Source of the DNA: JACRAV01 sp964571235
GTDB taxonomy: Bacteria > Zixibacteria > MSB-5A5 > GN15 > FEB-12
Direction of reading: 5' to 3'
Length of the DNA stretch: 64,000 nt
Assembly: GCA_964571235.1 (NCBI GenBank)
Contig: CAZNAI010000004.1
Span: forward strand, 434,001 to 498,000
The notes beneath the pieces were generated by a model. That model ran no database searches and was not told where the DNA came from. It saw only the letters and a list, made by a program, of their open reading frames with translations. The number at the start of each line of letters is the position of its first letter. Position 1 is the stretch's first letter. This document shows positions 53,227 to 60,997 of this stretch, piece by piece. The position numbers were made by a program, and so were the translations under genes.

Positions 53227-53775
53227 ATGCGGATTGTCCTGGCGATCATACTGGTCGGAGTCTTAGTCGGGCTGGTCATATTCAAAACCGGCCGTGACCA
53301 ATCACAAATTGACGAGGCCTTTCGGCAGGGAGTAGCCAAGGCACAGGTTGAAGTCTCCGCCTACCAAAAGCGGGTGGAGTCACTGCGCGTGTCTACCGAT
53401 CAAACCAAACTAGCCTGGGGAGACTCACTCCGCAGGCATGATTCTTTATTCCGCGCCTATCGCGATTCTGTCAACGGCGTGATTGTCGCGCAGGCCGATC
53501 AGATCAAACAGCTTAAGAAGAAATCGCCAAGCACAACCAAATCCGGCGCGACTGCCTCAACTCCCAAGACCAAGAATGGAACTGGAACTGTTTCGACTAA
53601 GCACCTCGAGATTCTGACATACTACAAAAACCGATACAAGTCACTCCCGTCTGATTTGTCGCTCTACGAACGTAAAGCGGCGCTGAATGAAATCCGCCAG
53701 GAAACGACAACCAAGTTCGCCATCACCGCCACTGAACTCGATCAAATTCGGAAGGCGAGCCAGATCGATTATTGA
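53227..53775 (+). CDS. Membrane-anchored coiled-coil protein, unknown
   Basis: A 182-residue protein with one N-terminal membrane helix (MRIVLAIILVGVLVGLVIF), a charged helical, probably coiled-coil region (about 30-100), a Ser/Thr/Lys-rich linker (about 100-125) and a final helical part (YYKNRYKSLPSDLSLYERKA). It overlaps the next gene (TTGA), and that gene encodes a sigma-region-4-like protein, so the pair may act together, for example as a membrane-tethered regulator. I do not recognise a family. Confidence 0.7.
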   Translation: MRIVLAIILVGVLVGLVIFKTGRDQSQIDEAFRQGVAKAQVEVSAYQKRVESLRVSTDQTKLAWGDSLRRHDSLFRAYRDSVNGVIVAQADQIKQLKKKSPSTTKSGATASTPKTKNGTGTVSTKHLEILTYYKNRYKSLPSDLSLYERKAALNEIRQETTTKFAITATELDQIRKASQIDY

Positions 53776-54113
53776 CCGAAAGCCGCCGTATGAGCGCCGA
53801 TCGCCCCAAGGAATCTGATTTCGCCGAAGTTCTGGTCGGTCAGTTATTGCTTGAATCGTTTCCCAACGAACAGTCGGCCTACCACGACCGCAAAGAGAAT
53901 CTGGCCAAACGCAGGCTATTAGCTCGATTTCAATCCCGCCTGAAGTGGCATATCGATCACTCCCTTTCCAGCCGCCAAAAGCAAGTCATCAGAGCGTATT
54001 TGCGCGGCCACCGAGAGCGCGAAATCGCCGCCGATCTGGGGATCACACAGCAGGTAGTGAATATCTATAAGCGACGGGCTATCAAAAGGTTACACGACCT
54101 ATTGGTTTCGTAG
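53772..54113 (+). CDS. Sigma-region-4-like helix-turn-helix protein
   Basis: A 113-residue protein (107 if ATG 53790 is the start instead of TTG 53772). The C-terminal 50 residues (LSSRQKQVIRAYLRGHRERE through LHDLLVS) resemble the sigma70 region 4 / LuxR-type HTH, with the pattern of 'xxxREIAADLGITQQVVNIYK'. The first 60 residues are helical and contain no sigma region 2, so it is not a complete ECF sigma factor. It may be a DNA-binding regulator working with its overlapping membrane partner. Function unproven. Confidence 0.75.
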   Translation: MTESRRMSADRPKESDFAEVLVGQLLLESFPNEQSAYHDRKENLAKRRLLARFQSRLKWHIDHSLSSRQKQVIRAYLRGHREREIAADLGITQQVVNIYKRRAIKRLHDLLVS

Positions 54114-54196
54114 GTGTATGTCAAAAAACTAAATGGTGGATAATAGCAGTTCCTAAACCCTTCATCCCCCCGTCCCCATTGTGTGGACGTAAGAAC

Positions 54197-54293
54197 AAGG
54201 AGGTGAGAACACAAACCGAAGGAATCCCTAAGGTTCGCCTAACTGCGATAACGTAGAGTAACTGAGACGAACGTAAAGAACCTGTTGCTAGGG
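54197..54293 (+). promoter_or_regulatory. Structured leader before the small gene at 54302
   Basis: CCCTA-AGGTTC (54226-54236) can pair with GAACCT (54278-54283) and TAGGG (54289-54293) with a 5-base bulge; TAGGG overlaps the AGGGAG ribosome site of the next gene. Upstream is a perfect AAGGAGGTGA (54197-54206) with no start codon at usable spacing. The fold is by eye and unproven. Confidence 0.4.
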
Positions 54294-54301
54294 AGATTCC
54301 A

Positions 54302-54493
54302 ATGCCAAAGAGAAAAGAGGCAGAGAGATTTGCGATCCTGGGGGAGAAGGATTGCTGGCAACTGTACGGTTTGCAGGGCCTTTCGCCCAATAAGTTTGCG
54401 CAGGTGGTGAGTCAAGTGCTGGCTGGTCGGTTCGTGCTGGTGAATACCCGCGAACAGGCCAAACAAACAGCCTTTGATCAACGCCTGATATAG
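54302..54493 (+). CDS. Small hypothetical protein (63 aa)
   Basis: ATG 54302 has AGGGAG six bases upstream and the frame is followed by a good terminator, so it is probably a real gene. The product (MPKRKEAERFAILGEKDCWQ, then LYGLQGLSPNKFAQVVSQVL, ending AFDQRLI) is mixed helical, soluble and has no recognised domain. It is 188 bases after the sigma-like gene; a possible RNA hairpin in that spacer includes its ribosome site. No function can be assigned. Confidence 0.6.
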   Translation: MPKRKEAERFAILGEKDCWQLYGLQGLSPNKFAQVVSQVLAGRFVLVNTREQAKQTAFDQRLI

Positions 54494-54536
54494 AGAGATT
54501 CGGTCCGGACAGTTGTCCACGCTCTACAATTGGATG

Positions 54537-54567
54537 AACCCGCGTTACCAAAGCGCGGGTTTTTTTT
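54537..54567 (+). terminator. Rho-independent terminator after the small gene
   Basis: AACCCGCG and CGCGGGTT arms followed by a run of eight T residues. Confidence 0.85.
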
Positions 54568-54664
54568 GTGGGCTCTATGCAAGATGATTTTGGACATCCC
54601 GGACATCAATGAGAAACCCCCTATAAATGGCGGGCCACCATTGCGGGGCCGAAGACGAACGAAG

Positions 54665-55501
54665 TTAATGAATGCCAATACCGATGCAGGCCTCGGAGAC
54701 AAGGGCAGTGTTGCCCGAGCGCCGGCGTTCGTAAAGCGCCTCAATAATCGCCTGACCGATCTGGTCGAGTTGCTCGGGGCTGAAGTTACTCCACAGTTCT
54801 GCCTGTGCCGGGCCGGGTTTGACAAAGTCGTGCCAGAACGACTCAGGGTTGTCGATTTCCAATTTACCGGTCACAGTGGTGATTTGAACATTCTGAAAGC
54901 CGGCTTGTGACAAATGTCGCGATAACGATTCTTCCCCGGCGAGACGAGCCCACACCGGTGGATTTTGCGGAAATGCGAAGTCGGGCACAGCCGAATTGAC
55001 GGCGCTTTTGATCAGGCTCTTGAATTCCGAAGTGGCAGGAGTACCCCAACAAACAATGCCAACTCGGCCGCCCGGCACGAGAACTCGATACAACTCCGAT
55101 AGACCTTTATTAATATCTGGGAAGAAGATGAGTCCCAATGCTGAGACGCTTACGTCAAAAGATGCATCCGGGACTTCCAGCGCCTGACCGTCCATGACCG
55201 CTGTTCGAATATTCGGCACCGATTCTTCTGCGATACGCCGATCAAGTCCCGCGATCATTCCGGCGGCAAAGTCGGTTGCAAGAACTTGTGCGCCGCGTTG
55301 TGCTGCGATGAAACTGAATGCGCCCGTTCCGGCGGCAACATCGATGACCCGCTCGCCAGGTCGTATATTCAATAGGTCAGCAGTTTTCTGAGCAAATTGG
55401 ACAGTGAATTTCTGAAAGATCGTCTCGTAGGAAGTGGCGATGCCACTCCAACCTTCGGGGGATTGTTCGGTGGTGAGCTTAACTGACTTTTCTTCTGGCA
55501 T
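54665..55501 (-). CDS. Class I SAM-dependent methyltransferase (UbiE-like)
   Basis: A 278-residue methyltransferase. SAM-binding motif I is VIDVAAGTGAFSFIAAQRGA (about residue 52), followed by LATDFAAGMI (motif post-I), VMDGQALEVPDASFDVSVSA (motif II region) and YRVLVPGGRVGIVCWG (motif III). The arrangement resembles UbiE/Methyltransf_11 enzymes; the substrate cannot be predicted. ATG 55501 is the preferred start; a TTG at 55519 is in frame. It stands alone, convergent with the small gene and downstream of the dockerin-like gene on the same strand. Confidence 0.85.
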   Translation of the reverse strand: MPEEKSVKLTTEQSPEGWSGIATSYETIFQKFTVQFAQKTADLLNIRPGERVIDVAAGTGAFSFIAAQRGAQVLATDFAAGMIAGLDRRIAEESVPNIRTAVMDGQALEVPDASFDVSVSALGLIFFPDINKGLSELYRVLVPGGRVGIVCWGTPATSEFKSLIKSAVNSAVPDFAFPQNPPVWARLAGEESLSRHLSQAGFQNVQITTVTGKLEIDNPESFWHDFVKPGPAQAELWSNFSPEQLDQIGQAIIEALYERRRSGNTALVSEACIGIGIH

Positions 55502-55551
55502 AAGCAGAAGATAGATCAATGATGGTGATTATACAATGAATAGTGTGGGGA

Positions 55552-56511
55552 CTACAGACAGGGAGCGGGTTCGGTGAAACTGATATACATGTAGTCGATC
55601 AGTGACGTAAGGTCGGCAATGTCGACGTGCCCTTCGGAATCGCCGTCGATATTGGCGGCTTTTATGCAACAGACCGGGCGAAACGAGATATACAAATAGT
55701 CGATCAGCGTGACAAGATCAGAGATATCGGTCAGTCCGCTTGAACTGCAATCGAGATTACCGGCCTGCCCCCGACAGCAGTTCTGTTGGTTTAGCGCCAC
55801 GAGTGTGTAGCAATACGGCCCGCCCCATCCCGGGTCAATCTCGGGAGCGCCGTCCAATGGAATCCATCGCCATCGATCGAGCGTATTGAATCGGTTGGCC
55901 GTATCCAGGCAGATTACTTTGCCGCTGTCCTGTTTGCGGGTGATAAGCACAACGGTGAATGCGGTCGTCGAATCGTGAGGATGCAATCCTTCCGTTCCAC
56001 CGCCGCTTCCTCCGGTGAAGTGGATCGTATCCGCGCCCCTGCCGTCGCACCCAAAAACACGCCAATCGTAATACATAGAAAACTTGCTCATAGTAAATCC
56101 GCCACTAGTATCAATTTGCGGACCTCTATTCAGTTGATCTGGCTCAAACGTTATGTACGGCCGGCGATTTATTGTGGGATTGCTCGGCCACTCGGCTGTT
56201 CCTGAGCCGACCTCGCCGGAATCGAGAGTGGCCCTGCTATATACTCGGAACATATTAATGACATGGCAATAGGATGAAGTGTGATTGACATAAGCAAGTC
56301 GGAATTTGACAGTGTCTCCCGCGACAATGGAATCTGTGCCGACAAGACCCGTTACTTTGTCTATGCAGACAAAAGTGGTACTCTGTGCGGAGGGTGACGA
56401 CGCGACTGCCAGCCCGGCAAACAAGAAGGCACTCAGTTGCCTGAGGCATCTCAAAGATCCGGTAGATATACTCACACTTTGTAAACTAGGCAACGCGGTC
56501 AAGTTGGTCAA
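55552..56511 (-). CDS. Secreted protein with double dockerin-like module
   Basis: A 319-residue protein with signal peptide (LRQLSAFLFAGLAVASSPSAQ) and a mid region (about 45-245) that is beta-rich with no known domain (FRLAYVNHTSSYCHVINMF). The C-terminal 70 residues are the Cys-rich dockerin-like module (CCRGQAGNLDCSSSGLTDIS, LIDYLYISFRPVCC, LIDYMYISFTEPAPCL). It is the fourth member of this domain family in the window and the only one on the minus strand and outside the 24-31 kb island. Probably on the cell surface. Confidence 0.78.
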   Translation of the reverse strand: MTNLTALPSLQSVSISTGSLRCLRQLSAFLFAGLAVASSPSAQSTTFVCIDKVTGLVGTDSIVAGDTVKFRLAYVNHTSSYCHVINMFRVYSRATLDSGEVGSGTAEWPSNPTINRRPYITFEPDQLNRGPQIDTSGGFTMSKFSMYYDWRVFGCDGRGADTIHFTGGSGGGTEGLHPHDSTTAFTVVLITRKQDSGKVICLDTANRFNTLDRWRWIPLDGAPEIDPGWGGPYCYTLVALNQQNCCRGQAGNLDCSSSGLTDISDLVTLIDYLYISFRPVCCIKAANIDGDSEGHVDIADLTSLIDYMYISFTEPAPCL

Positions 56512-57386
56512 TGATAAAATGAATCAGATGTCCCTCTAAATTTGCGCGCGGCAGATATCGTTGTCTGCCAGAGGTAGCCAATTGTCATTCCTGCGAAAGC
56601 AGGAATCCATCTTAGTCATTCCTAAAGCAGAGTCTACTTGCTTACCGCGACAAGTGTCGGCCCATAGTGTCGAGTGCTTGCGATCCAATTCCGGCAAGTT
56701 AACTTTCAATTTTACTACATTTCTGACGTTTTTCGTGTCACCGCCGGCATCTGCGTGAACTGCGGCGAGATGGTCAAACAGAGATGTGCATTCTTGTTGC
56801 ACAAAATCGCTAGGAAAATGCTATCGCATTACCCACAACTCGAAAATGTAGTGTTTCACACAACAGCCATTGCCTCATCGAGTTGAAACGAAAATTCGAC
56901 ACTTGCACAAACAAAATGTGTACGAACAAACCCAATCCCTAGAGCCCGTATCGTGTCATCCCGAGCGAAGACCCGGGACCCAGCCAACGACTCGACGGAA
57001 TACTCTCCCGGCAAGACGAGAGAAGATGGATCCCGGCGATCGCTGGGTGACAGACTACTGCCGCCGGCACGACCAAGATGGAGTGTACCTAAACTGCGGC
57101 ACTGCTTATTGTGCCTCACGCCGAAGGCCCCAGCCCGTGGCGCCGCCACTGTGAAACAAAGCCAAAGATGCAATTTCCTCGTAGGTCAATCCCGTCTTCG
57201 GGGTTGACGATGGAGCCGCGAAAAGAAGTCACCCGCGAAGACGCGAGTGACCTACGAATATCAACCCTCGATTCACCACGCCGAAGGCCCCAGCCCGTGG
57301 CGCCGCCACTGGAACCAAACCCACTTTCGGCTATGATCATACTAATCTTGACTTTAGTTTCCCCGCACTCTTCCTTTCCGCCAGCT
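56512..57386. other. Non-coding spacer with dispersed repeats (875 bases)
   Basis: No convincing gene was found. It contains a GGCAGATATCGTTGTCTGCC palindrome (56550-56569), a CATTCCTGCGAAAGCAGGAA-type element (about 56584-56608), a CCCGAGCGAAGACCCGGG-like stretch near 56960, a GTAGGTCA/TGACCTAC inverted pair (57181-57188 and 57248-57255), and a perfect 35-base direct repeat. All resemble intergenic repeats common in environmental bacteria. No promoter was identified. Confidence 0.7.
57117..57311 (+). repeat. Perfect 35-base direct repeat
   Basis: The sequence beginning CACGCCGAAGGCCCCAGCCC occurs identically at 57117-57151 and 57277-57311, 160 bases apart, just upstream of the ZIP transporter gene. 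Confidence 0.9.
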
Positions 57387-58118
57387 ATGGACAGCACAGT
57401 CGCATTTTATTCGCTAATCGTCTTCGCAGTCGCGTTTGCCAGCGGCCTTCTGGCCCTCGTGCGCAAATGGTCAGAGGCGCAACTTCACACCATCGTCGCC
57501 TTTGGCGCCGGAATCTTCTTAGGCGCGACATTTATTCATCTATTGCCCGAATCGATGGAGGGGGCATACTCCAAAGAAGCCGGCGCGATGGTGCTGGTCG
57601 GATTTTTGCTCGTGCTCTTTGTCGAGCGATTCTTATTGAGCCGTGGGGGAGAGGCCGGGCATACGCACACGCACATGGTGGTATCGATGACGGCGCTGGT
57701 CGGGTTATCAGTGCACACGCTCATCGGTGGGTTGGGGCTGGCAGTCGGGGCCGAACAACCGGAGCTTGGCAAGGCGGTGTTAGTTTCGATTCTGGCGCAC
57801 AAGATTCCCGAGACCTTTGTCATGGTGACACTCATGATGCTGGCGGGTATTCGGTACTCGCGGATTATCGTCAATCTGCTATTTCTATGCGCGATGACGC
57901 CGATCGGCGCGCTCTTACTTGCGCAAGTTGTGCCGGTGGGTGGATCGCGGGCGCTGTCGATGCTAACAGGTCTGGTGGCTGGGACATTTTTGTATGTCGC
58001 GACCGGGAATCTCCTACCAGAAGTGTTTCATTTGCGCGAAAGACGCGGATGGCATTTGGCGTTGTTGGTAATCGGGGCGGTGTTTATGGGGTGGTTGGGT
58101 TTTGCTTGGCATGATTAG
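57387..58118 (+). CDS. ZIP-family metal transporter
   Basis: A 243-residue membrane protein with about eight helices. It matches ZIP (SLC39) divalent-metal permeases: GAGIFLGATFIHLLPES near the N-terminus (metal-site His/Glu), the His-rich loop GHTHTHM, SVHTLIGGLGLAVG and ILAHKIPETFVMVTLM, the last carrying His and Glu of the transport site. It probably imports zinc or iron. ATG 57387 starts the first membrane segment; the frame is open further upstream (ATG 57333), but that sequence is repeat-derived. Confidence 0.85.
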   Translation: MDSTVAFYSLIVFAVAFASGLLALVRKWSEAQLHTIVAFGAGIFLGATFIHLLPESMEGAYSKEAGAMVLVGFLLVLFVERFLLSRGGEAGHTHTHMVVSMTALVGLSVHTLIGGLGLAVGAEQPELGKAVLVSILAHKIPETFVMVTLMMLAGIRYSRIIVNLLFLCAMTPIGALLLAQVVPVGGSRALSMLTGLVAGTFLYVATGNLLPEVFHLRERRGWHLALLVIGAVFMGWLGFAWHD

Positions 58119-58132
58119 TGATTTTGGGGACC

Positions 58133-58210
58133 CTTCGACAGACTCAGGGTGAAGTCAACGAAATGTCTCAAATTCCACTTGTATTTGACTTCAGGCTGAG
58201 CTTGTCGAAG
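58133..58210. repeat. Inverted repeat pair of CTTCGACAGACTCAG type
   Basis: Arms of 26 bases at 58133-58158 and 58185-58210 match in inverted orientation with four mismatches (CTTCGACAGACTCAGGGTGA against CTTCGACAAGCTCAGCCTGA). Same layout as the pair at 52871-52992, here after the ZIP gene. Confidence 0.8.
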
Positions 58211-58292
58211 CCTCGGCACAGCCTGCAACCATAATGACAGAACCGAGTATAAACTTTACAAATTCACCTAAACCGGTATCTTTGCGGCCACT

Positions 58293-58808
58293 ATGTTCAA
58301 ACAAGCACTCGGACTTCTCTGCATTTCGGCGGTGATCGGCCTGGGGGTCAACGCTTTTTCGCCGAACAAAATCCCGTATATCGGACAATACCGGACCTTG
58401 TCGTCCGGTAACGGGCCGGTGGTTCCACCCGAAGCGGCGGCGGGCGACCCGCCGTTTATTGACATACAGATCGCCCAGCTTGAGTTCGGGACGCATTCAT
58501 CGATCTTCATCGACGCTCGCGAGCCGGAAGATTTCGAATGCGGTACAATTCCGGGATCGATCAATATTCCGTTTGAGCATCTTCCGGCGGAAAATATCCC
58601 GCAGTTTTTGGACTCGGCGCTTAATCATACCGGCGAGGACACGCCGATGATTGTCTTTTGCTCCGGGGAAGAATGCGATTTGTCGCTCCATCTGGGGCGG
58701 AATTTGGCGGCCAACAAGTACACGAAAGTATCGATCTTCTTTGGCGGTGCGCGGGAATGGGAAAAGGGTGGGCTTGATATGGAGCGGAGGAAGCAATGCG
58801 AAAAGTAA
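58293..58808 (+). CDS. Rhodanese-domain protein, membrane-anchored
   Basis: A 171-residue protein with an N-terminal hydrophobic segment (ALGLLCISAVIGLGVNAF) and a rhodanese domain (about 60-165): IFIDAREPEDFECGTIPGSI, and the active-site Cys in IVFCSGEECD. Such proteins move sulfur as persulfide or act as sulfurtransferases. Its end overlaps the next gene, a DoxX/MauE-type membrane protein, by 13 bases. The pair recurs in many anaerobic bacteria; its exact substrate is unknown. Confidence 0.85.
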   Translation: MFKQALGLLCISAVIGLGVNAFSPNKIPYIGQYRTLSSGNGPVVPPEAAAGDPPFIDIQIAQLEFGTHSSIFIDAREPEDFECGTIPGSINIPFEHLPAENIPQFLDSALNHTGEDTPMIVFCSGEECDLSLHLGRNLAANKYTKVSIFFGGAREWEKGGLDMERRKQCEK

Positions 58809-59266
58809 TCGATAACGACCTATTGACGCTGGCCTCGCGCTTGTTCATCGGCGGCATGTTCATCTACGCGGCGTGGTACAAGATTATCGAGCCGGGGGCG
58901 TTTGCCAAATCGATTTGGTATTATCATTTGGTGCCGGGGAATCTGATCAACCTGATGGCGATTATGCTACCATGGCTCGAGGCGATTGTCGGACTGGCGC
59001 TCATCGTCGGTGCGCTCTATCGCGGCGCGGTACTCTGGTCGAATCTGATGATGATTGTGTTTATCGTCGCGCTGTCGACCACTATCGCTCGGGGAATCAA
59101 TATCGATTGCGGCTGTTTCAAGGCGGCGTCATCGGGCACGCACTCGGCCTGGAACGCGCTATTGTTTGATCTGGTCGCGATGGTGCTGTGCGTTCAGCTT
59201 TGGCTGAGCCGCTCGCGCAAGTGGCAGATTTGCCCGGATGGCAAACCGGTCACTGAATTATCTTAG
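58796..59266 (+). CDS. DoxX/MauE-family membrane protein
   Basis: A 156-residue four-helix membrane protein (LASRLFIGGMFIYAAWYKII, LEAIVGLALIVGALYRGAV, LMMIVFIVALSTTIARGINI) with a Cys pair in IDCGCFKAASSG, as in MauE/DoxX redox-associated proteins. It overlaps the rhodanese gene and probably works with it in periplasmic thiol or sulfur chemistry (inference). Its 3' end overlaps the convergent secretin gene by 17 bases. Confidence 0.82.
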   Translation: MRKVIDNDLLTLASRLFIGGMFIYAAWYKIIEPGAFAKSIWYYHLVPGNLINLMAIMLPWLEAIVGLALIVGALYRGAVLWSNLMMIVFIVALSTTIARGINIDCGCFKAASSGTHSAWNALLFDLVAMVLCVQLWLSRSRKWQICPDGKPVTELS

Positions 59267-60521
59267 GTGTAATAAACAGCACTAGGTCGGTCGAACTTTT
59301 CTTAGTCGTTGTACTACTAAAAAGTGCCTTGCCGAGCACCGGAATTTTTCCGAGCACCGGCAGGCGCTGTTCGTTTTTCTGAGTGTCATCCTTGAGTAGT
59401 CCGCCCAGAACAACGGTCTCACCGTCTTTGACCGTCACGCGAGTGGTGATGGTACGGGTGGTCTTAATAGGACGCTGATTGTCGACCGGGCCGGTGTAGC
59501 CGATGATGTCTTCGACCTGCGGATTGACATCGAGCGTGATCGTGCCTTCAGAGTTTATGCGCGGCGTCACGCGGAGCGATATGCCGACCTCTTCATCTTC
59601 AAAGGTGACGATATCCTGCGTGGCGGCGCCCTCGGTGAAGCGGTTCAGTGTTTGAATCGGAATGACGGTGGCGATTTTGATTTCAGCCGTATGATTTTCA
59701 GTGGCGGTGATGCGGGGATCGGAGAGCAGTTTGCTGTTGCCGTTGCTTTCAAGGAAATTCAAAGTGGCGCTCAGTTCCTGCGCGGAGAGCGTACCCCAGG
59801 TCCAGCGGCCGCCATCGAGATTGATCCCGCCGGCGTTTTGATCGGTAACGACATCGGTAATGCCGGTGGCGCGAAGACCGATCGATGAGGGCCAGGAGAG
59901 GCCGAGACGATTCTCTGCAGAGAGACTGGTCTCGATGATCTTGGCCTCGATGAGCAACGTGCGCTCGGGGACATCGATTTGCTTTATGAGCCGGGCGACA
60001 TCGCTGAGAGTACCGGCGTAGTCAGTGACTACGAGAGAGTTGGCCTTGTAGGTTGAGCCAGATGCACCGGTGGCGGCCGATACGGCGATTTCCGGTTTGA
60101 GGACAATTGCTTTGCCGCGTGGCGAGAGTTGAGAGATAATGGCTCTGACAACTGATTCGGGGTCGGCATATGCGAGCGTGTATACTCTTGTTGTCAAATC
60201 ACCCGGCATTTCGGTGTCCATCTCTTTAACGATGACGATATCGTCGCGGAGGACGTAGGTATAGCCACTGGCCAAGAGAACCGAATTTAGTGCCGACGGC
60301 AAGTCGACATTGTCCAGATGAATTGTCACCGTACCGGTGATTTTTCCGGCATAGACAACGTTGAACTGGTTTTGCGATGCAAGTGCGTCGATCACTTGCA
60401 CCAGCGGCACACCCATGAGGTCGAGACTGATTTTCTTGTTGGGGTCAAAAGGCGCCGATTGGGCAACGTGGGCGAATAAGAGTGCGAAGCAGGCGCCGAT
60501 GAGGTGGCGAGTGGTTTTCAT
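59250..60521 (-). CDS. pilQ: Type IV pilus secretin (short PilQ)
   Basis: The outer-membrane pore for pili. After a signal peptide, an STN/N0-like domain (about 30-95, NKKISLDLMGVPLVQVIDAL), an N1 domain (about 105-190, RVYTLAYADPESVVRAIIS), and the secretin domain (about 195-423, ending TKKSSTDLVLFITPKIIQ; motif VPVLGKIPVLGKALF) follow. At 423 residues it is much shorter than the ~700 of proteobacterial PilQ, lacking N-terminal AMIN domains. Last gene of the minus-strand pil cluster; overlaps PilP by ATGA. Confidence 0.9.
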   Translation of the reverse strand: MKTTRHLIGACFALLFAHVAQSAPFDPNKKISLDLMGVPLVQVIDALASQNQFNVVYAGKITGTVTIHLDNVDLPSALNSVLLASGYTYVLRDDIVIVKEMDTEMPGDLTTRVYTLAYADPESVVRAIISQLSPRGKAIVLKPEIAVSAATGASGSTYKANSLVVTDYAGTLSDVARLIKQIDVPERTLLIEAKIIETSLSAENRLGLSWPSSIGLRATGITDVVTDQNAGGINLDGGRWTWGTLSAQELSATLNFLESNGNSKLLSDPRITATENHTAEIKIATVIPIQTLNRFTEGAATQDIVTFEDEEVGISLRVTPRINSEGTITLDVNPQVEDIIGYTGPVDNQRPIKTTRTITTRVTVKDGETVVLGGLLKDDTQKNEQRLPVLGKIPVLGKALFSSTTTKKSSTDLVLFITPKIIQ

Positions 60522-60997
60522 GACCGAGCATCCTTGCTAAGTGATATGGTGAACCGACGGCCGCCCAATTCGAGAATGACGGCCCGGCGTTCTATCGATA
60601 TGACCGTTGCGGAGTTCACTTTTTGCCCGACTGTCACCGGGCGACCGTTGAGATAGGCGACCGGATTTTGGGGGCTGAACATGATTCCGCTCAAGACAAA
60701 GCTGAGTTGATTGTCGGTTCGGGCTACAACAGGTGCAGATTTCGTCTCTGCGGCGTGGTAGACAGTTCGGCCACGAAACGGATCGGAACCCCAGCTTTGC
60801 GATTTGATTCGGGTGATCAACGCGGTGTCGGCGACCTGTTTGGGCTGGGCCGGAACGGAAAGCGGGGCGACGGTCGTCAGGGCCGGATCAGTCGTTTGAG
60901 TAACAACCGCCTTCTTGGCGCTGAGAGTGAAGTACGCCCAAATCAGTGCGATAGGGAGCGTTGAAAAAATGACAATCTTGCGTGTTCGCTCGTTCAC
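60518..60997 (-). CDS. Type IV pilus alignment protein PilP-like
   Basis: A 159-residue protein with one membrane helix (IVIFSTLPIALIWAYFTL), a Pro/Thr-rich linker and a small C-terminal beta domain (LSFVLSGIMFSPQNPVAYLN, VGQKVNSATVISIERRAVIL). Domain layout, size and position between PilO and PilQ fit PilP, which links the inner-membrane complex to the secretin. Sequence similarity is modest, so the call relies partly on context. It overlaps both neighbours by ATGA. Confidence 0.75.
   Translation of the reverse strand: MNERTRKIVIFSTLPIALIWAYFTLSAKKAVVTQTTDPALTTVAPLSVPAQPKQVADTALITRIKSQSWGSDPFRGRTVYHAAETKSAPVVARTDNQLSFVLSGIMFSPQNPVAYLNGRPVTVGQKVNSATVISIERRAVILELGGRRFTISLSKDARS

Noticed and set aside
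53772..54113. Complete ECF sigma factor
   Set aside because: Only region 4-like HTH is present; there is no region 2.
54121..54551. Overlapping minus-strand open frames over the small gene locus
   Set aside because: They run through the leader and small gene, share no domain, and lack ribosome sites.
57111..57386. Upstream extension of the ZIP transporter frame
   Set aside because: It translates the dispersed repeats and lacks family similarity.
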